DNA of 64,000 nt, taken from Akkermansia muciniphila. GTDB lineage: Bacteria > Verrucomicrobiota > Verrucomicrobiia > Verrucomicrobiales > Akkermansiaceae. Location of the stretch: contig CANQLV010000008.1 in NCBI GenBank assembly GCA_947624785.1, positions 124,001-188,000 of the forward strand, written 5' to 3'. Below the pieces are notes generated by a model, which worked only from the letters and a program-made list of their open reading frames with translations, was not told the DNA's origin and made no database searches. Made by a program: the position numbers and the translations under genes. Every line of letters starts with the position of its first letter. Position 1 is the first letter of the stretch. This document shows positions 7,693 to 16,589 of the stretch, in pieces.

Positions 7693-7712
7693 TCTAGTAT
7701 ATATGACGGTGA
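7693..7712 (-). promoter_or_regulatory. Probable promoter of the nuclease operon
   Basis: The minus strand reads CCGTCATATATACT, with TATACT as a -10 candidate, 38 bp before the leader hairpin. It shares the 10-mer CGTCATATAT with the DUF932 operon promoter. Confidence 0.4.
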
Positions 7713-7797
7713 GGGAGGTGTTATTTCAGATCATAAGACTATGGCATAAATTACCTATTTCCTCAGAGACATGTATCTGCGTAATTTCTTACAACTC

Positions 7798-8151
7798 TCA
7801 GCTCCCTGCCGAATGTTCCATCAGCTTGCTGTAACGATCGGCGCGGACGGAAATTTTGGTGAACGCCATTTCACAAAGACGGCACAGGGTATCGTCGGCC
7901 AGGTAGTATAAGATCCGACCCTCCTGCTTCTTTTTTTCCACGTGCCCGGATTCATGGAGTAGTTTCATATGTTTGGAGACGACGCTTTGTCCGATGTTCA
8001 AACGCTCGACAAGTTCTCCCACCGTTGCTTCTCCCTGAATACAGAGGGAGGAAAGAAGGCGCAACCTGACCGGTTCTCCCAGCATTTTGAAGAAGGAGGA
8101 GAGCTCTTCCAGCATTTCCGGAGTAAGACAATTGAATCGAGCGGGCTTCAT
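7798..8151 (-). CDS. ArsR-family transcriptional regulator
   Basis: The 117-residue protein is a winged-helix ArsR/SmtB repressor. LTPEMLEELSSFFKMLGEPVRLRLL is the family N-terminus, ATVGELVERLNIGQSVVSKHMKLL is the helix-turn-helix, and VEKKKQEGRILYYLAD is the wing. Cysteines are C8, C37, C90 and C93 (the last two in CRLCEM), which could sense a metal or reactive sulfur species. It is transcribed away from a rhodanese and a CoA-disulfide reductase/rhodanese fusion, so reactive sulfur is the likely signal, by analogy with persulfide-sensing ArsR members. That signal is inference. Confidence 0.85.
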   Translation of the reverse strand: MKPARFNCLTPEMLEELSSFFKMLGEPVRLRLLSSLCIQGEATVGELVERLNIGQSVVSKHMKLLHESGHVEKKKQEGRILYYLADDTLCRLCEMAFTKISVRADRYSKLMEHSAGS

Positions 8152-8166
8152 GCGATATTTCTACAC

Positions 8167-8220
8167 TTGACAAGTCGTCATAGCAAGCTTATTTATTTCT
8201 ATATCGCGATATGCGGATAT
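8167..8220 (+). promoter_or_regulatory. Promoter and ArsR-type operator of the sulfur operon
   Basis: TTGACA (8167-8172) and a weak TATTTA (8190-8195) are 17 bp apart. The palindrome atatcgcgatat at 8201-8212 lies where transcription should start, followed by a related half-site cggatat (8214-8220). Another gcgatat is at 8152-8158 over the regulator's own start. This spacing suits a repressor that blocks both divergent genes. Confidence 0.5.
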
Positions 8221-8224
8221 AACA

Positions 8225-8755
8225 ATGCACGCAAAAGAGCTGAACATAATCAACGGACAGGAAGGGTGGCATCTGCTTGACGTACGAACTCCAGTGGAGT
8301 TCAGGCAGGCTTTCATCCGCGGATCGGTCAATATGCCGGTGAGCGACATCGTGAAGGGAACGATGCCGGAGATTCCCGAAGGAGCGCGGCTGTGCCTGAT
8401 TTGCCAGAGCGGCAAACGAGCGGAGAAGGCGCGCCTGTACCTGAAGGAACGCTACGGCCTCGAGGCGGAGATTCTGGAGGGCGGCGTGGATGCCTGGAAG
8501 GCGCAGGGGCTGGCGTTGGAGAAAGACCCGAGTTTCCGCGGTCTGCCGCTGATGCGCCAGGTGCAGCTGGCGGTGGGGGTATTCAATCTGGCCGGTTTTC
8601 TTCTGGCCTGGCTGGTTTCCCCCTTCTGGCTGGCGCTCCCCGTCATCACCAGCATGGGGTTGGTGTTTGCCGGAGCTACCGGTTTCTGCGGGCTGGCCTT
8701 TCTGCTGTCCGCCATGCCCTGGAACCGTTCCTGTAAGAACCGGTGCACCCGGTAA
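8225..8755 (+). CDS. Membrane-anchored rhodanese
   Basis: The 176-residue protein joins a rhodanese domain (about residues 5-105) to two membrane helices. The rhodanese domain has WHLLDVRTPVEFRQAFIRGS and the active-site loop CQSGKR, whose Cys carries the sulfane sulfur. The C-terminal 60 residues form a hydrophobic hairpin (VGVFNLAGFLLAWLV, then ITSMGLVFAGATGFCG), like the DUF2892 part of YgaP. It probably moves persulfide sulfur at the inner face of the membrane. It is the first gene of the operon facing the ArsR regulator, 26 bp before the CoA-disulfide reductase. Confidence 0.85.
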   Translation: MHAKELNIINGQEGWHLLDVRTPVEFRQAFIRGSVNMPVSDIVKGTMPEIPEGARLCLICQSGKRAEKARLYLKERYGLEAEILEGGVDAWKAQGLALEKDPSFRGLPLMRQVQLAVGVFNLAGFLLAWLVSPFWLALPVITSMGLVFAGATGFCGLAFLLSAMPWNRSCKNRCTR

Positions 8756-8781
8756 AATGAACTTCCACCAATCATACGACA

Positions 8782-10443
8782 ATGACCAAACAACCTGTAA
8801 CCCTGATCGTGGGTGGTGTGGCCGGAGGAGCCACGGCGGCTGCCCGTCTGAGCCGCCTGGACTCCGGGCGGCGCATCGTCATCATTGAGCGGGGAGCTCA
8901 TGTCTCCTTCGCCAACTGCGGCCTTCCCTATTACATAGGCGGCGTCATCGAAGAGAAGAAGTCCCTGCTGCTGGCTTCTCCGGAATTGTTTCTGGAAAGG
9001 TACGGCATCGAGGTGTTGACCCGGCACGAGGCTCTTGCCATTCATCCGGAATCCTCCACGCTGGAGGTCATGAATCTGGAGACGGGAGAAACCGTAACCA
9101 TGGCATATGATGAACTGGTGCTGGCCCCCGGCGCAGCTCCCTTCCGGCCACCTATGCCGGGAATTGACCTTCCGGGCGTCATGACTCTGAGAAATGTTCC
9201 GGATGCGGAGAAGATGAGAGATCTGGTTCGTCGGGGCGGCGTGCGGCGCGCGCTGATTATCGGAGCCGGATTTATCGGCCTGGAGGTGGCGGAAAATCTG
9301 TGCCTGCAGGGAGTGGAAGTGGAACTGGTGGAAGGAGGCCGACATGTCCTGCCGCCTCTGGATGCGCCCATGTCCGCGTACGTGGAGCAGGTTCTGCGCC
9401 GCGAGGGAGTTCATGTGGAAACCAACCGTCTGGTTCGGGGATTGCGGCGGACGGACAACGGCGCACTACAGGCGTATTCGGAGGGATGGGAGAGCCGGGA
9501 AGCGGATATGGTTCTGCTGTCCATCGGAGTCAGACCGGAAACGGAACTGGCCCGCTCCGCCGGAATACGGCTGGGGACTGCGGGCGCCATTCTGGTGGAT
9601 ACCCAGATGCGAACCTCCATCCCGGGCATCTGGGCCGTGGGAGACGCCGTGGAAGTGCGTTCCCGAGTGACGGGCAAGGCCATGACGCTGGCCCTGGCGG
9701 GCGTAGCACAGAAGCAGGCGCGCATTGCCGCCGGTTCCATCGCGGGCCGTCGGGAGGAATTTCATAGCGTGCTGGGAACGGGCGTATTGCGAGTTTTTGG
9801 AACGACGGCAGCCATGACGGGCATGAACCCCGAGGGCCTGGCCCGCATGGGGTATGACGACGAATGGGAATACGTAGACGCCCATCCGTTCCAGCACGTG
9901 ACCTATTACCCCGGTGCTGAAAATATTCACATGAGGCTGGTTTACCGCGTTCGCGACGGGCTGATCCTTGGTGCTTCAGCCGTCGGAACGGACGGCGCAG
10001 CCCGCAGGATTGACGTCATTGCCGCCCTCATGGGAAAAGGAGGTACCGTCTATGATCTCGAAGAGGTGGAGCTGTGCTACTCCCCGCAGGAAGGGGCTGC
10101 CAAGGACGCCGCCAATTTGATGGGCATGATGGCCGCCAACCATCTGCGCGGACTGCACCCCGTCGCGCATGTCGAAGACATCGGTCACCCCGGCACGTTC
10201 CTGCTGGATGTGCGGGAAGAAGCGGAAGTGGCCCGGACGCCGTACCCGGGCGCCGTCAACATTCCGCTCTCCCGGCTGCGCCAGCGATGGCGCGAGCTCC
10301 CGAAGGATCGGGATATTCTGGTGTTTTGCCAGATGGGGGCGCGGGCCTACAACGCCGTTCGCTACCTGAACAATCAGGGCCTGACAGCCCGCAATATCAC
10401 GGGGGGATATCTGACGATGAGCCTTGTGTTGAACAGGAGATAG
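8782..10443 (+). CDS. CoA-disulfide reductase fused to rhodanese
   Basis: The 553-residue protein is a flavoprotein of the CoA-disulfide/persulfide reductase group. The FAD-binding site VGGVAGGATAAARLSRL is at the N-terminus, and FANCGLPYYIGG holds the active-site Cys43-type residue. The NAD(P)H-binding GAGFIGLEVAENL lies mid-protein, with a C-terminal dimerisation domain (YYPGAENIHMRLVY). The last 90 residues are a rhodanese domain with the loop CQMGARAY. The fusion reduces CoA or protein persulfides with NADH and hands sulfur between the two active sites. Next to the membrane rhodanese and ArsR regulator it forms a unit for handling reactive sulfur. Confidence 0.9.
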   Translation: MTKQPVTLIVGGVAGGATAAARLSRLDSGRRIVIIERGAHVSFANCGLPYYIGGVIEEKKSLLLASPELFLERYGIEVLTRHEALAIHPESSTLEVMNLETGETVTMAYDELVLAPGAAPFRPPMPGIDLPGVMTLRNVPDAEKMRDLVRRGGVRRALIIGAGFIGLEVAENLCLQGVEVELVEGGRHVLPPLDAPMSAYVEQVLRREGVHVETNRLVRGLRRTDNGALQAYSEGWESREADMVLLSIGVRPETELARSAGIRLGTAGAILVDTQMRTSIPGIWAVGDAVEVRSRVTGKAMTLALAGVAQKQARIAAGSIAGRREEFHSVLGTGVLRVFGTTAAMTGMNPEGLARMGYDDEWEYVDAHPFQHVTYYPGAENIHMRLVYRVRDGLILGASAVGTDGAARRIDVIAALMGKGGTVYDLEEVELCYSPQEGAAKDAANLMGMMAANHLRGLHPVAHVEDIGHPGTFLLDVREEAEVARTPYPGAVNIPLSRLRQRWRELPKDRDILVFCQMGARAYNAVRYLNNQGLTARNITGGYLTMSLVLNRR

Positions 10444-10470
10444 CCCCACTCTGAGTTTAGAGTTCATCAT

Positions 10471-10516
10471 CGGCAGCATCCTTTCCGGAATCGGAAAGGA
10501 TGCCGCTCACGCTTTT
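10471..10516 (+). terminator. Terminator after the sulfur operon
   Basis: The hairpin gcatcctttccg-gaat-cggaaaggatgc has a 12-bp stem and a 4-nt loop. It is followed by ctcacgctttt, a poor U-tract. It lies 28 bp after the CoA-disulfide reductase stop and between converging operons. Confidence 0.6.
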
Positions 10517-10660
10517 CTCCCGGTCACTCCTCGCGTTCGTCCCTGCATGAACGCTGTTTTCCCATCCTTATCTTTCGCATCCGATAAGTACTGCTCTCAT
10601 ACATTCCGCACATGGATGACCGGGTGCAGGCGCGAGGGGCAACCAGACACAACCAACGGA

Positions 10661-13600
10661 TCAAAACTGAACCCGATAGCCCAGAACACCGCTGATGCCA
10701 AAGACGCGAGCTCCCCATTCGCCGCTCAGATTCACAAAGATAGAATCGTTCTCTCGAAGTGGAATTCCAAGGCCGCCTCCCAATTCCATCCGGGTACGCC
10801 CGGGTTTGGAACCTCGAAGCCGGAACCGATGCCCCGGATCGGCCTGCATGTTGACATCTGCCTGCCCCTGGCGACTGCCGACGTCCTGCAAAACCATGAT
10901 CCTTCCGTCCAACAGACAGGGCAATCCGAAGAAAGAAGAAGAAAACGCCCCCGAATACTTTACCCCGGCCCCCCATGTCGCAAAATGAACCGTCTGACCG
11001 CCGACATCCAATCCGGCGCCATCCAAACCTGACTCACGATACCCCCCGACATGAGCTCTCGACCATGAAATATCCAATACGGGCGAGAGGGATTGAGCCC
11101 GATCCTTCGAACCGTCAAGAGGAATGCGGTACGCCAGTTCATACGTGGCGCCGCATGCATACCCCGTCGTAGCCCCCCGGCTTTGAGCTGCGGCGGGAAT
11201 ACTGCGTTTCAGCTCCATATCGGCCCGGCTCCCGGACAGAACAAGGGCATGGCTCCAACGATCCTTCTCAACCAGCATGTAGAGATCCAACGTACTGCTA
11301 TCGATATCGCCACGGGCGGAATCCACCGTTCGGGTTTTTAAATCGCCGGTTTCAGCAGACAAGGCGACTCCCAATGTCACAAGAGAAGAAATCCGTACAT
11401 CTGCGCCAAGCGTTCCGGCCCATGTGTCCAGAGTATAACCGGAACGGCTTCCCGTGGAGTCCAATTCCCTCCTCGCTCCGTCAGCCAGAACCCAGGCCCG
11501 TGCCCGGTATTCTCCGGACAATTCCACCGACCATGCCCTGTTCACCGTCTGGATAGCGGTGCGGCAAGTTCGCATCGCGGAAGCAAACCGATCGGCAAAA
11601 GAAGCGCTTAGAGACGTCACCGAATTGCCGGCTAATGCCGACAGCGTATCCTCGGCCTTTCCATATTCCCCCCGAACCAGGTAACCATCCATCGTATTCA
11701 TGATACCGGCCAGGACGGAGGAAGCGGTATTTTTCTGAGGATCGCATGCATGCAATGCTCCGTCGAGCATAGTTCCGCCTATCAAGCCCATGTCTCCGAG
11801 AGATCCATTGATTTTCGAATCCGCATAGAAAGCTCCTGCGTTCTTTTGGCCGGACAACATGACGGGAGCCCCGGTCCCGCCTGTCACATGAAGAGAATTT
11901 CGGGCATAATATTTGAAGATAAGCGTACCAAAGCCGACGTCCGGGGCCACACCTGCTCCTTCCGCACCGGCATCTCCGCCCAGAATCACCTGCTGCAAAC
12001 AATCGGGAGCGTCGGAATAAGCAACGCTTCCATCCATGTCGGCAACCAGTCGTCCTTGCATGGTTAATTCTCCCTTCACCTCAATCATCGGCTTATCCTG
12101 ATTGATCCCACTCATGATCAAGGTCAACGTTCCTTCTTTCTCCACAGCCAAATTCCCGGCCAGATAGAGGCCATGTTCCCCGGAGGCGGATGGCGCCCCC
12201 TGCAACACAACAGCTCCATCCCCCACCCGCAGGGATTCCATTCGGGAACCGTAGTCCACAATCAACTGGCCCCCTGCAACATCGGCGTCTCCCGCAAATT
12301 GGTCGGCTCCTTTCAACTGAACATTGCCGCGTTCTACGGTCAATCCGTTACCGACGGCAAAACCGTTCAAGTCCAGCGTCCCGCCATATGCCCGGATACA
12401 GCCTTTTCCCAAGGCCTCCCGATGCCCGACACACAAAACTCCTTCCTCCAGAATCGAGTCTCCGGTATAGGTATTGTTTGTTCGGATATCCAGAGTTCCG
12501 CTTCCCCTCTTGGTCAGGCTCATGCTCCCCGTCAGGGAACCCTGGCCACTCAATCTGTAATTCCACCGGCTATCCACCAAAACGGAAGATGGAGCCAACT
12601 CCCCATTCAGAGTCACGACAGCGCCGGATGCGGAAGTACCGGCATTCCCGAATACGACGCGACGACCATTTTCATAGAAACTGTTCCATGCCCTGCCTCC
12701 GGCTTCCGCACTCCATCCCGCAGAAAGGCCGGGGATATCTCCCTTCCCCTCATGTTCTTCCCACACCAGCGAGGTACCCGTCCACGTCAAATCGCTTGCG
12801 GCATATTCTCGCTGAAGGGACTCCAGCTCCGCCGGAACTTTCAGAAATGAGCAAGAACCGATATAAACGTCTCCCAGATCACCGGGCTTATGGAGATAAT
12901 ACCCCAGATAAACTCTTCCGTCTTCGCCGATGCGGACATCTGCGCTGAACATTCTCTCCCGGGCGGGATCAAAGCCCTCATCTTCAGGATATTCGTCATC
13001 GGAATCCGTCAACCATAACTTCACCAGGCGGCCTTCTTCATCCAGCTCGCATCCCCAGGCGGTAATAGCGTGGGCTAAACCCAGATCACTATAAACAGCA
13101 ATAGGAACAGGCCCGTAATGGCTCAGGTAATGGCTCAGGACTCCTCCCAAATAGGGAACCGTCTTGTTCACTACCATGTACTCCACACAAGAATCTTCAC
13201 CGTACCAGTCCTTCCAGAATCCGGGAGCAACCGCTCCGGGCCTAAGCTCGGGCACATCTTCCGGATTATAAATTCCCCGCATCCACCACTCCAAAGCGCC
13301 ATGTTCCATCCCTCCTATATCCTTGAACGAATCGCGGAAATACTGGAAAATAAGGGATCGGCTCCAATCACCATTGACGGTTCCGTGAATCAACGCCTTT
13401 TCCCCTTCATAAAACACGCCGTACCGAGCCTGAAAAAACTGAATGGCATTCGAGCCGGCCGCCGCCCAGCATAACATACTATCATCGGCAGGCGGGTTTC
13501 CGTTGGGCCACAGTTTATTAATATCGTAAAACCCCGAATGAGAGGTTACTCCCGGAGGGAAATATTCGGCCCCCCGGCAAAAATCAGACAAAAAGAAACC

Positions 13601-13663
13601 ACAGAAACAGACACTGGCCATGCCTGCCAGGAAACGGCGTCGAAGCATCATTTTCATATTCAT
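10661..13663 (-). CDS. Autotransporter with IdeS-like (C66) cysteine protease domain
   Basis: The 1000-residue protein has an export signal with a basic start, then a domain like the streptococcal IgG protease IdeS. FYDINKLW precedes SMLCWAAAGSNAIQFF (nucleophile Cys65), then IFQYFRDSF, then AHAITAWGCELDEEG (His198) and KLWLTDSDDE (Asp220 and Asp222). The 22-residue His-Asp spacing and the TDSD sequence equal those of IdeS (His262, Asp284, Asp286). Lys50 could match the oxyanion Lys. An Ig-like/beta-helix stretch with autotransporter repeats (TKRGSGTLDI, NNTYTGD) follows, then a C-terminal barrel of about 290 residues ending GYRVQF. It should display or release a protease outside the cell. 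It lies 8 bp after the second autotransporter. Confidence 0.85.
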   Translation of the reverse strand: MNMKMMLRRRFLAGMASVCFCGFFLSDFCRGAEYFPPGVTSHSGFYDINKLWPNGNPPADDSMLCWAAAGSNAIQFFQARYGVFYEGEKALIHGTVNGDWSRSLIFQYFRDSFKDIGGMEHGALEWWMRGIYNPEDVPELRPGAVAPGFWKDWYGEDSCVEYMVVNKTVPYLGGVLSHYLSHYGPVPIAVYSDLGLAHAITAWGCELDEEGRLVKLWLTDSDDEYPEDEGFDPARERMFSADVRIGEDGRVYLGYYLHKPGDLGDVYIGSCSFLKVPAELESLQREYAASDLTWTGTSLVWEEHEGKGDIPGLSAGWSAEAGGRAWNSFYENGRRVVFGNAGTSASGAVVTLNGELAPSSVLVDSRWNYRLSGQGSLTGSMSLTKRGSGTLDIRTNNTYTGDSILEEGVLCVGHREALGKGCIRAYGGTLDLNGFAVGNGLTVERGNVQLKGADQFAGDADVAGGQLIVDYGSRMESLRVGDGAVVLQGAPSASGEHGLYLAGNLAVEKEGTLTLIMSGINQDKPMIEVKGELTMQGRLVADMDGSVAYSDAPDCLQQVILGGDAGAEGAGVAPDVGFGTLIFKYYARNSLHVTGGTGAPVMLSGQKNAGAFYADSKINGSLGDMGLIGGTMLDGALHACDPQKNTASSVLAGIMNTMDGYLVRGEYGKAEDTLSALAGNSVTSLSASFADRFASAMRTCRTAIQTVNRAWSVELSGEYRARAWVLADGARRELDSTGSRSGYTLDTWAGTLGADVRISSLVTLGVALSAETGDLKTRTVDSARGDIDSSTLDLYMLVEKDRWSHALVLSGSRADMELKRSIPAAAQSRGATTGYACGATYELAYRIPLDGSKDRAQSLSPVLDISWSRAHVGGYRESGLDGAGLDVGGQTVHFATWGAGVKYSGAFSSSFFGLPCLLDGRIMVLQDVGSRQGQADVNMQADPGHRFRLRGSKPGRTRMELGGGLGIPLRENDSIFVNLSGEWGARVFGISGVLGYRVQF

Positions 13664-13671
13664 GGTAAAAG

Positions 13672-16173
13672 TTAAAATTCAACTCGGCACTGCACACATC
13701 CCGATATTCCGTTACGCTTCCCGGTATAACCGCGCGCACCGATATCGAACGAACAGGGGACCTGAAGCCAGGGGCGCAGCTCCACCCCGGCTTCCATGCC
13801 GGCTACTCCCCCTCGCAAGGCAAGAGTTTTGTATGTTTCCCCATTCACCCGGTCTTTCCCCTTCCCCATGCACTCCCACTCGTACCACAAACCGCCATAA
13901 GGAGTCACATGAGATGCCAGCCGGTAATGAAACCTGGCCCCCCCCTGGAAGGCCAACGACTCGGCATGACCGAAAGAGACATGATCCTGCCTGACAGATA
14001 TGCTATCGCTCTTCTGGCGCAGCCAAAGACAACGAACATAATTCACCACTCCTGTACGGGCTCCCCAATGACGAACATACGACACACCGACATGCCCTCC
14101 CAGATAAGGAGACGAAGAATCATAGGAATGATACCCTCCCGTTGGTCCGGATAGTTCATAACTGCCATAATCCGCCTGGCTCGAGCCCATTCTCAACGAA
14201 GCATCCGCCGCCCAGCCGTCACCTGTCTTCTCGTCTCCGAAATCATACCGGGCCAGCAGGGCTCCGCCGGCATACCGGGTTCTGCCGGAAGAGTTCACGG
14301 AAGCAACATGAGATGTGTAATTTCCCCAGCCGCCCTCGGCAAATACCCCGAGAAGAAGAGAACGGGAATCCAGACAACGCCGGACGACTCCCGCCAATAC
14401 CGTCTCGTCGGATAGACGAAACCCTCCGGCGGAATGATACCGCGAATATCCCCCCGAAAAAGCGACTACGGATTTCCAGCGCAGGGAGCTTGCCTCCGCT
14501 TGACGGGTGCGGGTCATCCCCTGTTCGGCAAGGAGTCCTGCTCCGCGGTTAAGCAATGCCAGAGAAGCTCTTCTCCCCGAAGAAAGGGAAGGTAGCGCCG
14601 GGTTGGAGGTAACGGCCTGCAACGTCAATTGCACTTGTTTGCCGTCGTTTGAAAACCCCGGTTCAAACGTATAAATCCGGGAGATGCCCCGGTAAACGGA
14701 CGTATCTCCGGAAAAAACCGTCTGATCGTCCACCAGGAAACCGGCATCATTCTTCATGAAAACCAGGCTGTCTCCCGGAGCGACCTCCGGAACTCCTCCG
14801 GAAAGTTCCTTCATCGAGATAACGAGACGGGTTCCCCGAAGATCCGTTTGTTGTCCATTACCGATGTCCATCATGGGCCTCCCCGTATCCATGTCGGAAG
14901 CGGGGCTGAAAACCACGGAAGCGAAATTCGAGATATTGCCCACTTTTCCGCAAAATCCTTCCAGCCTCAGGGTATTGCCCGACACGACATCGGTTCCTTC
15001 CAGATCGGACATACCGCCGAAAATCAGACAGGAGGCAATATCCGGAGAACCGGACAATACAACCGTATTGCCAACCGCGTCCATATCCTCACTATACCCC
15101 CCGATAATATCGCCGTCTATGCGCCCCCCCGCAATAACGACCGTGTTTTCCCTCGCAACTCCGGATGCGCTATAGCCTCCGATAATAAATCCGGAAAGGG
15201 CCTCCCCGTCGACATCCCTTTCTCCGATGAGACGGCCTCCCGAAACAATAACCGTATTCCTCTCGGCACGCCCCGCCTCCGTTCGTCCTCCAAAAATGCC
15301 CATCCCGTTTTCACCGATATTTCCCCCGCTAACAACCACCTTATTCTCTAAAACATCTCCCGCGAGCTGAAATATTCCCCCTACAACGCTTCCGGCAACG
15401 TTCCCTCCCGTCACAAGAACGGAGTTCCCGATAATGTCCCCTTGCCCCCATAGAAGATAAGCGCCAAAAAGATTGCCTTCCACAGAACCGCCGTGCACTT
15501 CCACCCGATTCCGGCAAACATCGTCATCCGACATGTCCAGAATATAACAACCCAGCATATCCACCTTAATGGAGCCGTCAAACAGACGCACCACGTTGTC
15601 TCGCCCATGGCCCTGGCTGGAACAACCTCCCCAGACATCCTGTTCCATCGTCCCCCCATGGATATCGACACAATTTCCCGATACGGCGCCCGTTGTACTG
15701 AATCCTCCCGCCACATTCCGGGAAAACGTTCCTCCCTCCAGAACCACGGTATTGCCGGATACTTCTCCAAACGCACTGTATCCACCGGCAAGAGCCACCT
15801 GTTCCTTCGGTTCCGATGGAAGCTCCTCACCAAAAGTTCCCCCGGAAACATGGACCTTGTTATCCGTTACCGACGTATACATGCCATAACCGCCAAAAAC
15901 GGAGCGACCGACAACAGGATCGCCCGAAATATCAACTCTATTGTTTCTGACAGGATTCGTAAAATCCATGCTCATTCCACCCGCGACATGACCGGCTATA
16001 ACGCCTCCGCAAACATAAACCGTATTACCCTCCTTCATGTCCGGGTAAAGAGCGCTTGCCGCCGATCCGGTGATCCAATCCTCCTTCAACGGAGAACCGG
16101 GATAGTCCAGAGATTCTCCCGCATGAGAAAAGGACATCGTCGCACACAGCAAGAAAGGGAAATGGTATCTCAT
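13672..16173 (-). CDS. Autotransporter with ~32-residue beta-helical GG repeats
   Basis: The 833-residue protein has a signal peptide (MRYHFPFLLCATMSFSHAG). The passenger (about residues 40-420) is built from roughly eleven imperfect repeats of about 32 residues with the pattern N-x-V-x-V-x-G-G-x-I-x-G-x-V-x-G-G-Y. After a linker with VQLTLQAV, the C-terminal 290 residues form an autotransporter barrel ending CRVEF. The repeats suggest a parallel beta-helix on the cell surface, perhaps for adhesion. It is the first gene of an operon with the IdeS-like autotransporter. The barrel parts of the two proteins are not obviously recent duplicates. Confidence 0.8.
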   Translation of the reverse strand: MRYHFPFLLCATMSFSHAGESLDYPGSPLKEDWITGSAASALYPDMKEGNTVYVCGGVIAGHVAGGMSMDFTNPVRNNRVDISGDPVVGRSVFGGYGMYTSVTDNKVHVSGGTFGEELPSEPKEQVALAGGYSAFGEVSGNTVVLEGGTFSRNVAGGFSTTGAVSGNCVDIHGGTMEQDVWGGCSSQGHGRDNVVRLFDGSIKVDMLGCYILDMSDDDVCRNRVEVHGGSVEGNLFGAYLLWGQGDIIGNSVLVTGGNVAGSVVGGIFQLAGDVLENKVVVSGGNIGENGMGIFGGRTEAGRAERNTVIVSGGRLIGERDVDGEALSGFIIGGYSASGVARENTVVIAGGRIDGDIIGGYSEDMDAVGNTVVLSGSPDIASCLIFGGMSDLEGTDVVSGNTLRLEGFCGKVGNISNFASVVFSPASDMDTGRPMMDIGNGQQTDLRGTRLVISMKELSGGVPEVAPGDSLVFMKNDAGFLVDDQTVFSGDTSVYRGISRIYTFEPGFSNDGKQVQLTLQAVTSNPALPSLSSGRRASLALLNRGAGLLAEQGMTRTRQAEASSLRWKSVVAFSGGYSRYHSAGGFRLSDETVLAGVVRRCLDSRSLLLGVFAEGGWGNYTSHVASVNSSGRTRYAGGALLARYDFGDEKTGDGWAADASLRMGSSQADYGSYELSGPTGGYHSYDSSSPYLGGHVGVSYVRHWGARTGVVNYVRCLWLRQKSDSISVRQDHVSFGHAESLAFQGGARFHYRLASHVTPYGGLWYEWECMGKGKDRVNGETYKTLALRGGVAGMEAGVELRPWLQVPCSFDIGARGYTGKRNGISGCVQCRVEF

Positions 16174-16182
16174 TAGCTCAAT

Positions 16183-16211
16183 AAAATGAAGATTTGCATC
16201 ATTTCTGTCAA
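16183..16211 (-). promoter_or_regulatory. Candidate promoter of the autotransporter operon
   Basis: On the minus strand TTGACA (16211-16206) is followed after 17 bp by CATTTT (16188-16183). The start codon is at 16173, so the leader would be only a few bases long. The -35 box is perfect but the -10 is poor. Confidence 0.4.
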
Positions 16212-16544
16212 GCCTCTTGGCTCATTGCAAAGGATGCATCAAAACCGCCGGCAAGCAACCTACCAATATGTATGACTCATCTTTTTCCTGGGAAAACTGA
16301 ACTTCCAAGTAAATCCCGTCACTCTGGAATAGTACTATCTTATGATCGGACATTCGTTATTCAAAAATTAATCATTTCAAAGTTAAACCTCTGCTCGAAC
16401 TGTTATACTTGAACCGTGGTGGACGGTAGAGCATGTATCCGTTTTCCATACCATGGGAGTATTGATCACGCAAGTTGAACTCCCTCCACTTTCCAAGCGC
16501 CACTTGTTTTCACTAATATTCTTCACAATGGCCCTGCTATAGCT

Positions 16545-16580
16545 AAAAGAAAGCCCCTCCATGAGAGAGACTTCCTGATG
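16545..16580 (-). terminator. Weak terminator after the VWA/kinase pair
   Basis: On the minus strand an imperfect stem (GAAGTCTCTC / GAGGGGCTTTC) is followed by TTTCTTTTAGC. It starts about 14 bp after the stop of the gene ending at 16590. Confidence 0.4.
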
Positions 16581-16589
16581 TGGCCAGTC

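Larger units (their letters stand above)
16174..16589. other. Intergenic region between autotransporter and VWA operons
   Basis: The region is AT-rich and holds the promoter candidate for the autotransporter operon and a weak terminator-like repeat near 16555. No open frame looks like a protein. Confidence 0.5.

Noticed and set aside
13672..16173. A CRISPR array or DNA tandem repeats in the autotransporter gene
   Set aside because: The repetition is at protein level with divergent codons, and spacing does not fit short identical repeats with spacers. No CRISPR array was seen anywhere in the window.
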